Positions 6,652 through 13,364 of a stretch of DNA of 64,000 nt are shown one piece after another (within the stretch, counting starts at the first letter, position 1; each line of letters begins with the position of its first letter). The translations under genes were made by a program, and so were the position numbers. The stretch covers positions 20,023-84,022 of the forward strand of contig CAMVQS010000003.1 of NCBI GenBank assembly GCA_947169685.1, read 5' to 3'. The DNA is from an uncultured Prevotella sp. GTDB taxonomy: Bacteria > Bacteroidota > Bacteroidia > Bacteroidales > Bacteroidaceae. Under the pieces are notes generated by a model. That model worked only from the letters and a program-made list of their open reading frames with translations. It made no database searches and had not been told where the DNA came from.

Positions 6652-6939
6652 ATGACAGCTTTAGCAAAGAAAATATCAGAAACGCCTATGGCCCCATACA
6701 CAGAACTTTTGCGAAGTATGAAGCCGCAAGAGATACGCATTGTTGTTACCTTTTTGCAAGAGGCATTGCAAGAGGCAGAAGGGGTAAATCCAGAAGCAAA
6801 TGTCTCTGAGATTATCCGCAACAAGTTTAAAGGCCTTACCATCTCGCAGGAGACCAAGGATCTCGTGCGAGACCTTTCGTTGTCTTCAGAAGAAATGGGT
6901 GATGAAAGAACACAATACATTTTAGGGTATAGACAATGA
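6652..6939 (+). CDS. Antitoxin-like protein paired with a PIN toxin
   Basis: A 95-residue, charged, probably helical protein with no membrane segment. Its gene ends in a 4-base ATGA overlap with the PIN-domain gene, the usual antitoxin-toxin arrangement. The family is not recognisable beyond the pattern 'EIRIVVTFLQEAL' and 'VSEIIRNKF'. By analogy with VapB-type proteins it would bind the toxin and its own promoter, though no ribbon-helix-helix or AbrB motif is evident. It has its own promoter and lies inside the potentially invertible segment, between two copies of a direct repeat, so it may act as a stability module for the peptide locus; that purpose is inference. Confidence 0.7.
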   Translation: MTALAKKISETPMAPYTELLRSMKPQEIRIVVTFLQEALQEAEGVNPEANVSEIIRNKFKGLTISQETKDLVRDLSLSSEEMGDERTQYILGYRQ

Positions 6940-7349
6940 CAAAGGTTTTTCTTGATACAAACATCTTGATGGACTTTGTTGAAAATCGTGAAAGACGAGA
7001 ATATGCTGAGACCATCATTGAGCTTGGGAAAACAGGTGTAATACAGCTTTATGCCTCATATCTGTCGTATGCCAACATGGGGTATGTCCTACGTCACCGT
7101 AGCCAAGAAGAGCGCTACCGTATGATTAATAATGCTCGTAAAATTGCAACTGTGTTGCCATGTGACTCAGACCAGCTTGACAGCACTTTGGAAAAGCCTG
7201 TGAAAGACTACGAAGACATGCTGCAGTATCAATGCGCGTTGGCAGCAGGATGTGATGTCATAGTAACAAATAACAAACGTGACTTTTTCGAGTTTTGCAA
7301 GTTACCATTTCTTACTTCGGAAGAATTCCTGTTGCAGATTGATTTTTGA
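6936..7349 (+). CDS. PIN-domain ribonuclease toxin (VapC-like)
   Basis: The 137-residue protein starts with 'KVFLDTNILMDF', the first acidic motif of PIN nucleases. It continues with a helical middle and then 'DYEDMLQYQCALAAGCDVIVTNNKRDF', which carries the remaining acidic residues and the T-N-x-x-D-F signature. PIN toxins cleave tRNA or rRNA with Mg or Mn. Length is normal for the family and all expected acidic positions are present, so it should be active. Translation is coupled to the upstream antitoxin by a 4-base overlap. No other gene follows before the second direct repeat begins 11 bases downstream. Confidence 0.85.
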   Translation: MTKVFLDTNILMDFVENRERREYAETIIELGKTGVIQLYASYLSYANMGYVLRHRSQEERYRMINNARKIATVLPCDSDQLDSTLEKPVKDYEDMLQYQCALAAGCDVIVTNNKRDFFEFCKLPFLTSEEFLLQIDF

Positions 7350-7359
7350 GCGTATGGCC

Positions 7360-7452
7360 GTTTTTTAATTAAATTCTAACCTGGCAAACCATCTTTTTAT
7401 TACTTTTTCCCGAAATTGTTTGGCTGTTCAGAAAAGTATTTGTACCTTTGCC
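7360..7452 (+). repeat. 93-bp promoter-bearing direct repeat, copy 2
   Basis: Second copy of the 6533-6625 sequence, 827 bases further on. It ends 14 bases before the right inverted-repeat arm and supplies the promoter of peptide operon B. Confidence 0.9.
7419..7450 (+). promoter_or_regulatory. Promoter of peptide operon B
   Basis: TTTG (7419-7422), 20 bases, then TACCTTTG (7443-7450). Transcription should begin a few bases later, inside or just before the right inverted-repeat arm, giving a 5' leader of about 130 bases. No equivalent promoter precedes operon A. Confidence 0.8.
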
Positions 7453-7465
7453 CTCGAAATGTGTA

Positions 7466-7637
7466 CACCTCGGGCCGCGAGGTGGATGGCAGTATGTAAA
7501 AAATGATGGGTCGGAGTTCCCACGGCCGCAGTAAAGATAACCGCTCCTCAAAGGGAACAGGGAGCCAGAAAAAAGTATAAACGTAATATGGAAAAGAAGA
7601 TGTATGAGACTCCCGAGATGGAGGAGATTAAGCTGAA
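7466..7637. repeat. Inverted repeat arm, right (about 172 bp; UTR plus leader codons)
   Basis: Mirror copy of 5904-6076. Within the transcribed leader are a hairpin CACCTCGGGCCGCGAGGTG (7466-7484) and a second possible pairing of GTTCCC (7516-7521) with GGGAAC (7553-7558). Both stems are kept in the left copy, so the RNA fold may matter for expression. Confidence 0.9.
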
Positions 7638-7719
7638 GATGGAAAAGAGCCTGATGGGATGTGTTGAAGTTGGTACGACTTCTGATGTGGATTGTGATGA
7701 ATTTTGTGAAGAAGACTAA
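7588..7719 (+). CDS. Putative RiPP precursor peptide B (not in the ORF track)
   Basis: A 43-residue peptide with the leader 'MEKKMYETPEMEEIKL', identical to that of peptide A, followed by 'KMEKSLMGC' and an acidic tail with cysteines at C25, C36 and C40 ('DVDCDEFCEED'). Divergent core behind a constant leader, immediate proximity to a radical SAM/SPASM gene and an A-rich translation start all argue for a real precursor. The tail lacks a double-glycine; 'LMG' before the first Cys is a candidate cleavage region. It lies 137 bases downstream of a strong promoter and 16 bases ahead of the lipoprotein gene, so it is the first gene of operon B. Modification type is unknown; Cys thioether crosslinks are a reasonable first guess. 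Confidence 0.8.
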   Translation: MEKKMYETPEMEEIKLKMEKSLMGCVEVGTTSDVDCDEFCEED

Positions 7720-7735
7720 TGATTCATTCTGTTGA

Positions 7736-8734
7736 ATGAGATTGTCGTTGACGGTATTGAGACCTATTTCCTTGTGTCTGTTTTGCGTTATGTTTGTCAT
7801 AGCGTGTAACAGTCAAGAGGATTCATACACTTTGGTGAAAGAGATTAAATTGACCATTGAAGACATGGAAATAGGTGAACTAGATGATTCTATTTCTGCA
7901 AACGAAATTATTACTCGTTCAATCTTAGAAAATGACGGATCAAAAGTTTCATATCTTTTTGAAGATCATGACACCATCGGTATTTTTCCCGAGGGAGGTT
8001 TTGAGATCCCTTTTATAGTTGAAATACCAGATTTAGTGCCAACAAAAGAGGTTACTCTTATTGCGAATGGTTGGCGTACTAAGGATGGAGTGAAGTATTG
8101 CTCATATCTGCCTTTTGACCGATACAACTTTGACTACTCTAATCGTGTTCCATGGAGATTTGCAGGAATAAGACAAAATGGAAACAAAGACGGAGTAAAA
8201 ACAGGTTCTAAGAATTCTCTATTCTTGGCAACACGCCCTACGGAAACGACTCCAGAAGGGCTCTTTAATGCGGCTTTTACACATATGGGGACTATTGTAC
8301 GCGCTAATTACAAACTTGCAACTGTAGGGACCTTTAAAAAGGCATGCATTGTAGCGCCAACGGCTCGATTTGCCTTAAATGGCACTTATGATCTTTATGC
8401 AGACGGACAACCTTTTACACCAGGAGAAATGAGTAATCATTTCGACGTCATGCTGGATAACTTAACAACAACTGCAAGTTCCACCAACGTTTATGTTTAT
8501 TATATTCTATCACCAGATATCAGCAATGCTAGCGGTGACCAGTTGATAGGCTACATATGGGATGACAACGGCATACGATACAGAGGGGTTTATACGTTTT
8601 CCAAAGCTACAGTATGGAAGCGGAATGGCTTTGCCACCATTAGTTTTACAATGGAACGAGAATCAAACAACCTTGATGTTTATCAAAATGAATTCAGTAC
8701 GGAATCGGAATTTAACGGTGTCGCTATAGAATAA
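7736..8734 (+). CDS. Fimbrillin-like lipoprotein of the right peptide operon
   Basis: A 332-residue protein with a signal peptide ending in the lipobox 'FVIAC' (C24). Residues about 80-125 ('DTIGIFPEGGFEIPF', 'GWRTKDGVKYCSYLPF') match the left-operon partner and, more loosely, the fimbrillin array at 16-31 kb; 'IITRSIL' occupies the T-R-[AS] position. It ends in 'FNGVAIE', like 'LGGVALE' in the left copy, suggesting a conserved C-terminal strand. It sits between precursor and maturase, with 13 bases to the latter. It should be anchored in the outer membrane. Whether it presents the modified peptide, protects the producer or is itself modified cannot be decided from sequence. Confidence 0.7.
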   Translation: MRLSLTVLRPISLCLFCVMFVIACNSQEDSYTLVKEIKLTIEDMEIGELDDSISANEIITRSILENDGSKVSYLFEDHDTIGIFPEGGFEIPFIVEIPDLVPTKEVTLIANGWRTKDGVKYCSYLPFDRYNFDYSNRVPWRFAGIRQNGNKDGVKTGSKNSLFLATRPTETTPEGLFNAAFTHMGTIVRANYKLATVGTFKKACIVAPTARFALNGTYDLYADGQPFTPGEMSNHFDVMLDNLTTTASSTNVYVYYILSPDISNASGDQLIGYIWDDNGIRYRGVYTFSKATVWKRNGFATISFTMERESNNLDVYQNEFSTESEFNGVAIE

Positions 8735-8747
8735 TAGAATTTTCTCT

Positions 8748-10067
8748 ATGCAAATTATTCAACCCCCATCTCCACTAATAGATGGTTTACTGAAATCTCA
8801 GAAATATCATATAGGAACAGAATACCGATTGATAACGTATGCTATAAAGCTACTGGTACCAGAAGGCGTTTTGCTTTACAATTTACTGACCAAATGCATT
8901 GTATTATGCCAACAAGAAGACTTGAAGGCAGCTTCAGCGGATAATCCGCTCATACAATATTGGTTTTTAGTTCCAGAAAAACACGATGACCAGCGACTCT
9001 GTGAACAGATAAGAAGTGCTCTACAACTGATTCAAAAAAAAGAGAATTTCATTTCTGGGTATTGTATATTTACGACTACTGTTTGTAATGCACGTTGTTT
9101 CTATTGTTTTGAACGTGGTAGCAAGGAACGGACGATGAATGATGAAATAGCTGCAAAGGTGGTTGACTATATCGCACAGAATGCATGTGGCCATCAAGTG
9201 CGCTTTCGCTGGTTTGGTGGAGAACCTCTCTACAACATGCAGGCTATTGATAATATATGCGATGGACTTAAGAGACGAGGTGTTGATTATGTTTCTAAGA
9301 TGGTTAGCAATGGATATTTGTTTAATGAAAACGTAATCAAAAGAGCTGCGACATTATGGAAGTTGGATAAAATCCAGATAACCCTTGACGGAACAGAAGA
9401 AAAATACAATCGTATTAAAAACTATAAGGATAATAGAGAGAGTGCCTATCTGCGAGTAATGAAAAATATCGGCTTGCTGTTGGAATATGGTATCCGGGTC
9501 GTTATTCGCCTGAACATTGATGCCATCAACATTGAGGATATGACTTGTCTGGTTCATGAGCTACATACTCGCTATGGTGGAAATAAATTGCTTTCAGTTT
9601 ATTCACGTACTTTGTTTGAAAATAAAGGATGTGTTCGCAAAAGAAGCAATGAGGAGCGAGCACTTCTTTGTAATCAGCAAATAGAATTGGAAAAACTTAT
9701 TTACGGATACAATTTGAATGAAGCCCCATCAAATTTACGAAAAGTTTGGGTGAATGCCTGCATGGCAGACACCTCGCATACTATCACAATATTACCAGAC
9801 GGAAAACTGGGAAAGTGTAATGATTATTTGGAGAGTCACTTTGTCGGAACGCTCGACGAGGGAATCACAGACGAAAAGATGGTGCAAGCATTTACGCTTC
9901 AACGGGAGCCATTAGCCGATTGTAGGTCTTGTGCTCTTCAACCAGATTGCCTTAGATTACAGCTATGCATGGAAAAAGAACACTGCTACGTTGAAGAAAG
10001 AAGAATCAAGGTGTTTCGTATTCAGCAAATGATGTTGAAAACATTTGAGAAAAACAAGGCAGTATGA
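8748..10067 (+). CDS. Radical SAM/SPASM peptide maturase, right operon
   Basis: The 439-residue enzyme carries 'CNARCFYC' at residues 113-120, 'FRWFGGEPLYNMQ' and 'SNGYLF', and C-terminal SPASM cysteines ('GKCNDY', 'CRSCALQPDC', 'CMEKEHCYVEE'). It is a clear paralogue of the left-operon enzyme along its full length, with best agreement around the cluster motifs. It overlaps the next gene by the 4 bases ATGA. The predicted substrate is precursor B, whose leader is identical to that of precursor A; each maturase could therefore act on either peptide if leader recognition dominates. It is cytoplasmic; the product chemistry is not predictable beyond a radical crosslink or epimerisation. Confidence 0.9.
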   Translation: MQIIQPPSPLIDGLLKSQKYHIGTEYRLITYAIKLLVPEGVLLYNLLTKCIVLCQQEDLKAASADNPLIQYWFLVPEKHDDQRLCEQIRSALQLIQKKENFISGYCIFTTTVCNARCFYCFERGSKERTMNDEIAAKVVDYIAQNACGHQVRFRWFGGEPLYNMQAIDNICDGLKRRGVDYVSKMVSNGYLFNENVIKRAATLWKLDKIQITLDGTEEKYNRIKNYKDNRESAYLRVMKNIGLLLEYGIRVVIRLNIDAINIEDMTCLVHELHTRYGGNKLLSVYSRTLFENKGCVRKRSNEERALLCNQQIELEKLIYGYNLNEAPSNLRKVWVNACMADTSHTITILPDGKLGKCNDYLESHFVGTLDEGITDEKMVQAFTLQREPLADCRSCALQPDCLRLQLCMEKEHCYVEERRIKVFRIQQMMLKTFEKNKAV

Positions 10068-10933
10068 GAACAATTCTTTCATACAGAATAGCAGGAATAG
10101 ATTTTGCAATAAATATAGAAAAAGAGGCTATTGAACAAAATCTGCTAAATCACTACAACTCTTTTAGAATAGAAGGAACAAAAGAATTTGATTTTGTACT
10201 GGACATCGTCAACCGACAGGAAAGAATGGAAGGTGAACAGATTCTTGGCGGTGACAAGATAAGAAGCCAGATATATCGGGTACAGAACGGTTACTATAAG
10301 GAGGCGTTAGGCAGAGAGAGGAGAAGAGTGTTGTATGCAATATATTTAAATAGCAATTATAGCTATGGAAGGTTGAAAATAAATCAGCATACTCGTACTA
10401 TATTGAACGAAGCCATTATGACCATGTTTTTTGCTGCAATGGCCAAATTCCACGTAATAAAAATTCATGCATCGTCTGTCATTAAGGATGGCAAAGCCAT
10501 TCTCTTTCATGCGCCATGTGGTACAGGTAAGAGTACGCATAGTCAGCAATGGATGAAGGCATTTCCTGATGCGGAACTGTTGAATGATGATGGACCCGTA
10601 GTACGCGTATGGCCTGACGGAAGGGTGATTGCATACGGCAGTCCTTGGAGTGGGAAAACTCCTTGCTACAAAAACCTATCGGCACCTGTAGCTGCATTTG
10701 TACGTATCAACAGGGCTAAAGAAAACAAGATTCATCGCCTAAGACTTGTGGAGGCATATGCATCATTACTTCCTTCCTGTACTGGAGTAAAGTGGAATGA
10801 TGATATACGCAATTATACACATGAAACCATGCAAAAGGTAATATCAACCGTTCCCTTTTATCAATTGGACTGCCTACCCAACGAGGACGCTGCAAGGGTA
10901 TGTGCAGCGGAAGTATTGAAACTACATGAATAG
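10064..10933 (+). CDS. HprK-like P-loop kinase of the right peptide operon
   Basis: The 289-residue protein has a Walker A 'PCGTGKST' at residues 151-158, then 'LLNDDGPVVR' at about 172-181 and 'YGSPWSGKTP' at 191-200. These are the hallmarks of HPr kinase/phosphorylase-related proteins found in many peptide-biosynthesis clusters. The N-terminal 110 residues are not the HprK N-terminal domain. In some lasso-peptide clusters HprK-type kinases phosphorylate the peptide, so phosphorylation of peptide B or its carrier is a fair inference. It is coupled to the maturase by a 4-base overlap and to traX by an 8-base overlap. Its position matches that of the unrelated PP-loop gene in the left operon. 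Confidence 0.8.
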   Translation: MRTILSYRIAGIDFAINIEKEAIEQNLLNHYNSFRIEGTKEFDFVLDIVNRQERMEGEQILGGDKIRSQIYRVQNGYYKEALGRERRRVLYAIYLNSNYSYGRLKINQHTRTILNEAIMTMFFAAMAKFHVIKIHASSVIKDGKAILFHAPCGTGKSTHSQQWMKAFPDAELLNDDGPVVRVWPDGRVIAYGSPWSGKTPCYKNLSAPVAAFVRINRAKENKIHRLRLVEAYASLLPSCTGVKWNDDIRNYTHETMQKVISTVPFYQLDCLPNEDAARVCAAEVLKLHE

Positions 10934-11612
10934 CAATAACTACCAAATACTGAGTGGAAGCTGGCTGAAGGTCATCGCGATGGTGACGATGGCGATTGAC
11001 CATACGGCATCGTACCTGCCTGTGCTTCACCAATGGCCGGAACTGTGTTGGCTGATGCACACTGTGGGACGTGTGGCATTCCCCGTGTTTGCCTTCTTGC
11101 TGGTGGAGGGATTTGTCCATACCCATGATCGCAGGAAGTACGGACGGAACCTACTGGTACTTGCCTTGGTGTCACAGACTCCGTGGGCATTGGCACACCT
11201 CAACAGTAAGTTCTGGCTGCACGGCAACGTGGGGTTCACGCTGCTGTTGGGTTTCCTGACGCTGTATCTCTGGGAGTATATGAAAGAAAACTGGATGCGG
11301 CAGACGCTTGCGCTCATAACGGTATTCCTCGCAGCGTATGTCCTGAAGGTGGATTATAATATAGGTGGCGTGGGCCTTATCTTGCTGCTCTACGTGCTGC
11401 GTGAACAGAAGGTGCTGAAGTTGTTCTTAGGTACTTGCATCATTGCAAGGCGATATATTCCTGGTGTGGCAGCGGGCTTCGCCCTGCTGGCGCTGTACAA
11501 TGGCAAGCGCGGATTCATCACAGGTTCCTTCGGCAAGTATCTTTTCTACGCCTTCTACCCTCTCCACCTCCTGCTGCTCTACCTGCTCCGCACATACTGG
11601 CTTACCACTTGA
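10926..11612 (+). CDS. traX: TraX-family membrane acyltransferase-like protein, right copy
   Basis: A 228-residue membrane protein almost identical to the left copy, with the same 'MVTMAIDH', 'FAFLLVEG' and 'HGNVGFTLLLG' blocks and the same C-terminus 'LLRTYWLTT'. It starts inside the kinase gene (8-base overlap), so in both operons the last gene is a translationally coupled traX. Retention at the same place in two operons with different tailoring enzymes makes a shared job likely, for example acylating the peptide N-terminus as TraX does to F pilin. The long identical DNA stretch suggests recent gene conversion or inversion between the copies. Confidence 0.85.
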   Translation: MNSNNYQILSGSWLKVIAMVTMAIDHTASYLPVLHQWPELCWLMHTVGRVAFPVFAFLLVEGFVHTHDRRKYGRNLLVLALVSQTPWALAHLNSKFWLHGNVGFTLLLGFLTLYLWEYMKENWMRQTLALITVFLAAYVLKVDYNIGGVGLILLLYVLREQKVLKLFLGTCIIARRYIPGVAAGFALLALYNGKRGFITGSFGKYLFYAFYPLHLLLLYLLRTYWLTT

Positions 11613-11616
11613 TGCG
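11591..11616. repeat. 26-bp direct repeat, left of the HipBA module
   Basis: CACATACTGGCTTACCACTTGATGCG here covers the last codons and stop of traX. It recurs perfectly at 13339-13364, where it contains the end of an outer-membrane protein gene. The 1.75 kb between the copies consists of two short repeats plus the hipBA-like genes. Confidence 0.9.
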
Positions 11617-11620
11617 GAGG

Positions 11621-11663
11621 AAACACGGCCAACTATCGCATCAAAACACGGCCAACTGTCATA
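11621..11663. repeat. Two copies of the ACGGCCAACTGTCGCATCAAA repeat after the right traX
   Basis: AAACACGGCCAACTATCGCATC is followed by AAAACACGGCCAACTGTCATA; this is the inverse of the 23-bp repeat at 1963-2022 and marks the outer edge of the mirrored island. Confidence 0.75.
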
Positions 11664-11664
11664 A

Positions 11665-12918
11665 TCAGGACTTCACTCGGCTGTCTAATCGTTGGGCGAA
11701 TCGGTTTTGTTCTGATGGGGATATTTTGAGTTCATTGGCAACTTTCCTCCAATCCCTGACTGCCGTTTTTGTCTTCTCTATGATTCTTGCTGCTGTGTCT
11801 GGAGAAAGGAAATAGTCTTTACAGGCATCTTGCAACTTCTCGAGACTTGCTTCATTCGAGTTGTTATTGATGAGCAGGCTTTGATTGTTACTGTCAGTCG
11901 GGTTAAGGTCATAGGCTGGGGATAATGTCCAACCTTTCTTCGTCAAGAGAAATCCGTGGTTTCGGAAATGATCGTCACTATTGCCCACACAAATGTTAAA
12001 TACCACACGTCGAAATAGCTCTTCAAGATTGTCATCGACATTGACACAATTGGAAAGAATAAAATCTACAATATCCAAATAGCCATGTCCTGTTTCGAAG
12101 TTGTCTCCGTCCTTTAAGCCTGTCATAGTCATGGCAGAAGCAAAATGGATCCGACGGCATGCTTCTGTTCTATCGAATCGTCTTGAGAGCAGTGCATGAT
12201 ATCTACCAACCGGCAGTATTGCCGTTTCTGCTGCGTTTATGGATGCAGACTTTGCCAAGACATGACAGAAATGCTCCCATAGAGCTACATCATACAGGTC
12301 ATTACGTGAAGGAAACTTTGCAATCCACAAACCTCCGTTTTCGTCGGTTACATTGGCTTTCGGTCGAGCACCGCCCAAAGATGTGCCTGGGCGTTCTAAT
12401 TGCCTGATCCATTTCTTTTCAGGCAATTCATTAGCCTCCTCGCTCTTCTCATATTCCTGAGCTATTGCTGTCAGCTCTTTTACTGAGGTTAATGGCGGTA
12501 CAGACAATCTATTATCCGAATTGACAAATTCTCCATTAGGATCCTTCTTAAATCGAAGGCCTCCCATACGGGTGTAATCATCAATACCTTTTAGGTAGTC
12601 AAAAGAGTAAAGTGACCTTACTGCTCTCTTTTCCTCTGCTGCCTCAACCTGCTCTTTCCTGTCCAGCAAACGACGTCCCCATCTGTCAGGAAGTGTATCA
12701 GAGATACAGCCAAAAACATGTTCCTCTTGAGAATACTGGAAGCCTGCATAATTGCCGATTTCATCACTCAAGACAATGGCACTATGATTCTTCAACCATT
12801 CTTTTTCAAAACAGAAACCGTAAGTACCATTACCACGCAGACGTTCATACGTCAGACAGCCAACCAACTCGGGGTTGTCTAGCCAGTCGAAATCGGCATA
12901 CACATAGAGTTTTTCCAT
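11665..12918 (-). CDS. hipA: HipA-like serine/threonine kinase toxin
   Basis: The 417-residue protein has a HipA N-terminal subdomain, then 'SLGGARPKANV' (residues 180-190, nucleotide loop), 'WIAKFPS', the catalytic 'GNSDDHFRNHGFLL' (N313, D316 region) and the metal-binding 'LSPAYDLNP' (333-340). HipA of E. coli phosphorylates glutamyl-tRNA synthetase and induces dormancy; all key positions are present, so activity is expected. The gene lies 3 bases downstream of a HipB-like repressor and shares its promoter. It runs tail-to-tail with the right traX, with 52 bases between the stops. The target of this homologue is unknown. Confidence 0.9.
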   Translation of the reverse strand: MEKLYVYADFDWLDNPELVGCLTYERLRGNGTYGFCFEKEWLKNHSAIVLSDEIGNYAGFQYSQEEHVFGCISDTLPDRWGRRLLDRKEQVEAAEEKRAVRSLYSFDYLKGIDDYTRMGGLRFKKDPNGEFVNSDNRLSVPPLTSVKELTAIAQEYEKSEEANELPEKKWIRQLERPGTSLGGARPKANVTDENGGLWIAKFPSRNDLYDVALWEHFCHVLAKSASINAAETAILPVGRYHALLSRRFDRTEACRRIHFASAMTMTGLKDGDNFETGHGYLDIVDFILSNCVNVDDNLEELFRRVVFNICVGNSDDHFRNHGFLLTKKGWTLSPAYDLNPTDSNNQSLLINNNSNEASLEKLQDACKDYFLSPDTAARIIEKTKTAVRDWRKVANELKISPSEQNRFAQRLDSRVKS

Positions 12919-12921
12919 AGC

Positions 12922-13242
12922 TTAATCTTTTTTCGAGGCTCGTTCACGATGTTTCAACTCCAAGTCTTGAAGTGTTCTCCCGAGAGGATCGTCCTTGGCC
13001 AGCGATAAGATATCGTCATCTAACTGCAAAGCATAGAGAATACGCAGATAAATACCTATAGCGACGGTAGGCATACCTTTCTCCACACGCATCACGGTCA
13101 GCTCAGAGCACGTGGCCCTTTCTGCAATTTGGGCAACACTAAGATTACGACGCAGACGAGCCAGACGTATCTGTTCGCCGACAATCTGCATCTTTTGCTC
13201 CAATCTCCTTGGTAATTTCGTACTACGTGTTGCCTTTGTCAT
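12922..13242 (-). CDS. hipB: HipB-like XRE-family antitoxin/repressor
   Basis: A 106-residue protein with a helix-turn-helix of the Cro/CI type at about residues 28-60 ('IRLARLRRNLSVAQIAERATCSELTVMRVEKG'). The acidic patch 'LDDDILSLAKDDPLG' and a basic tail follow. It is the first gene of the pair and should both neutralise HipA and repress the operon by binding the inverted repeat at 13252-13299. Length and order are normal for hipBA. Confidence 0.88.
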   Translation of the reverse strand: MTKATRSTKLPRRLEQKMQIVGEQIRLARLRRNLSVAQIAERATCSELTVMRVEKGMPTVAIGIYLRILYALQLDDDILSLAKDDPLGRTLQDLELKHRERASKKD

Positions 13243-13251
13243 ATTAATATG

Positions 13252-13299
13252 CTATCATTTAATGATGCAAAGATACAGAAAAACTATATTAAATGATAG
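13252..13299 (-). promoter_or_regulatory. hipBA promoter bracketed by a perfect inverted-repeat operator
   Basis: CTATCATTTAAT (13252-13263) and ATTAAATGATAG (13288-13299) are perfect 12-bp inverted arms. Between them, on the minus strand, is the -7 box TATCTTTG (13268-13275). The right arm covers the -33 region and the left arm the start site, an ideal layout for repression by HipB dimers. Confidence 0.8.
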
Positions 13300-13338
13300 G
13301 TTGCTGACATATTGTTATAGATTATTAACACAAAGGTC

Positions 13339-13364
13339 CACATACTGGCTTACCACTTGATGCG
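13339..13364. repeat. 26-bp direct repeat, right of the HipBA module
   Basis: Perfect copy of 11591-11616. With the following TAGAAGAAGGCC it also matches, inverted and with three differences, the end of the left traX (about 2011-2048), so three copies of this terminus exist in the window. Confidence 0.9.

Noticed and set aside
13112-13360. 82-codon plus-strand ORF ending in 'TYWLTT'
   Set aside because: Antisense to the HipB gene and its operator; only the final codons resemble TraX, because of the 26-bp repeat.
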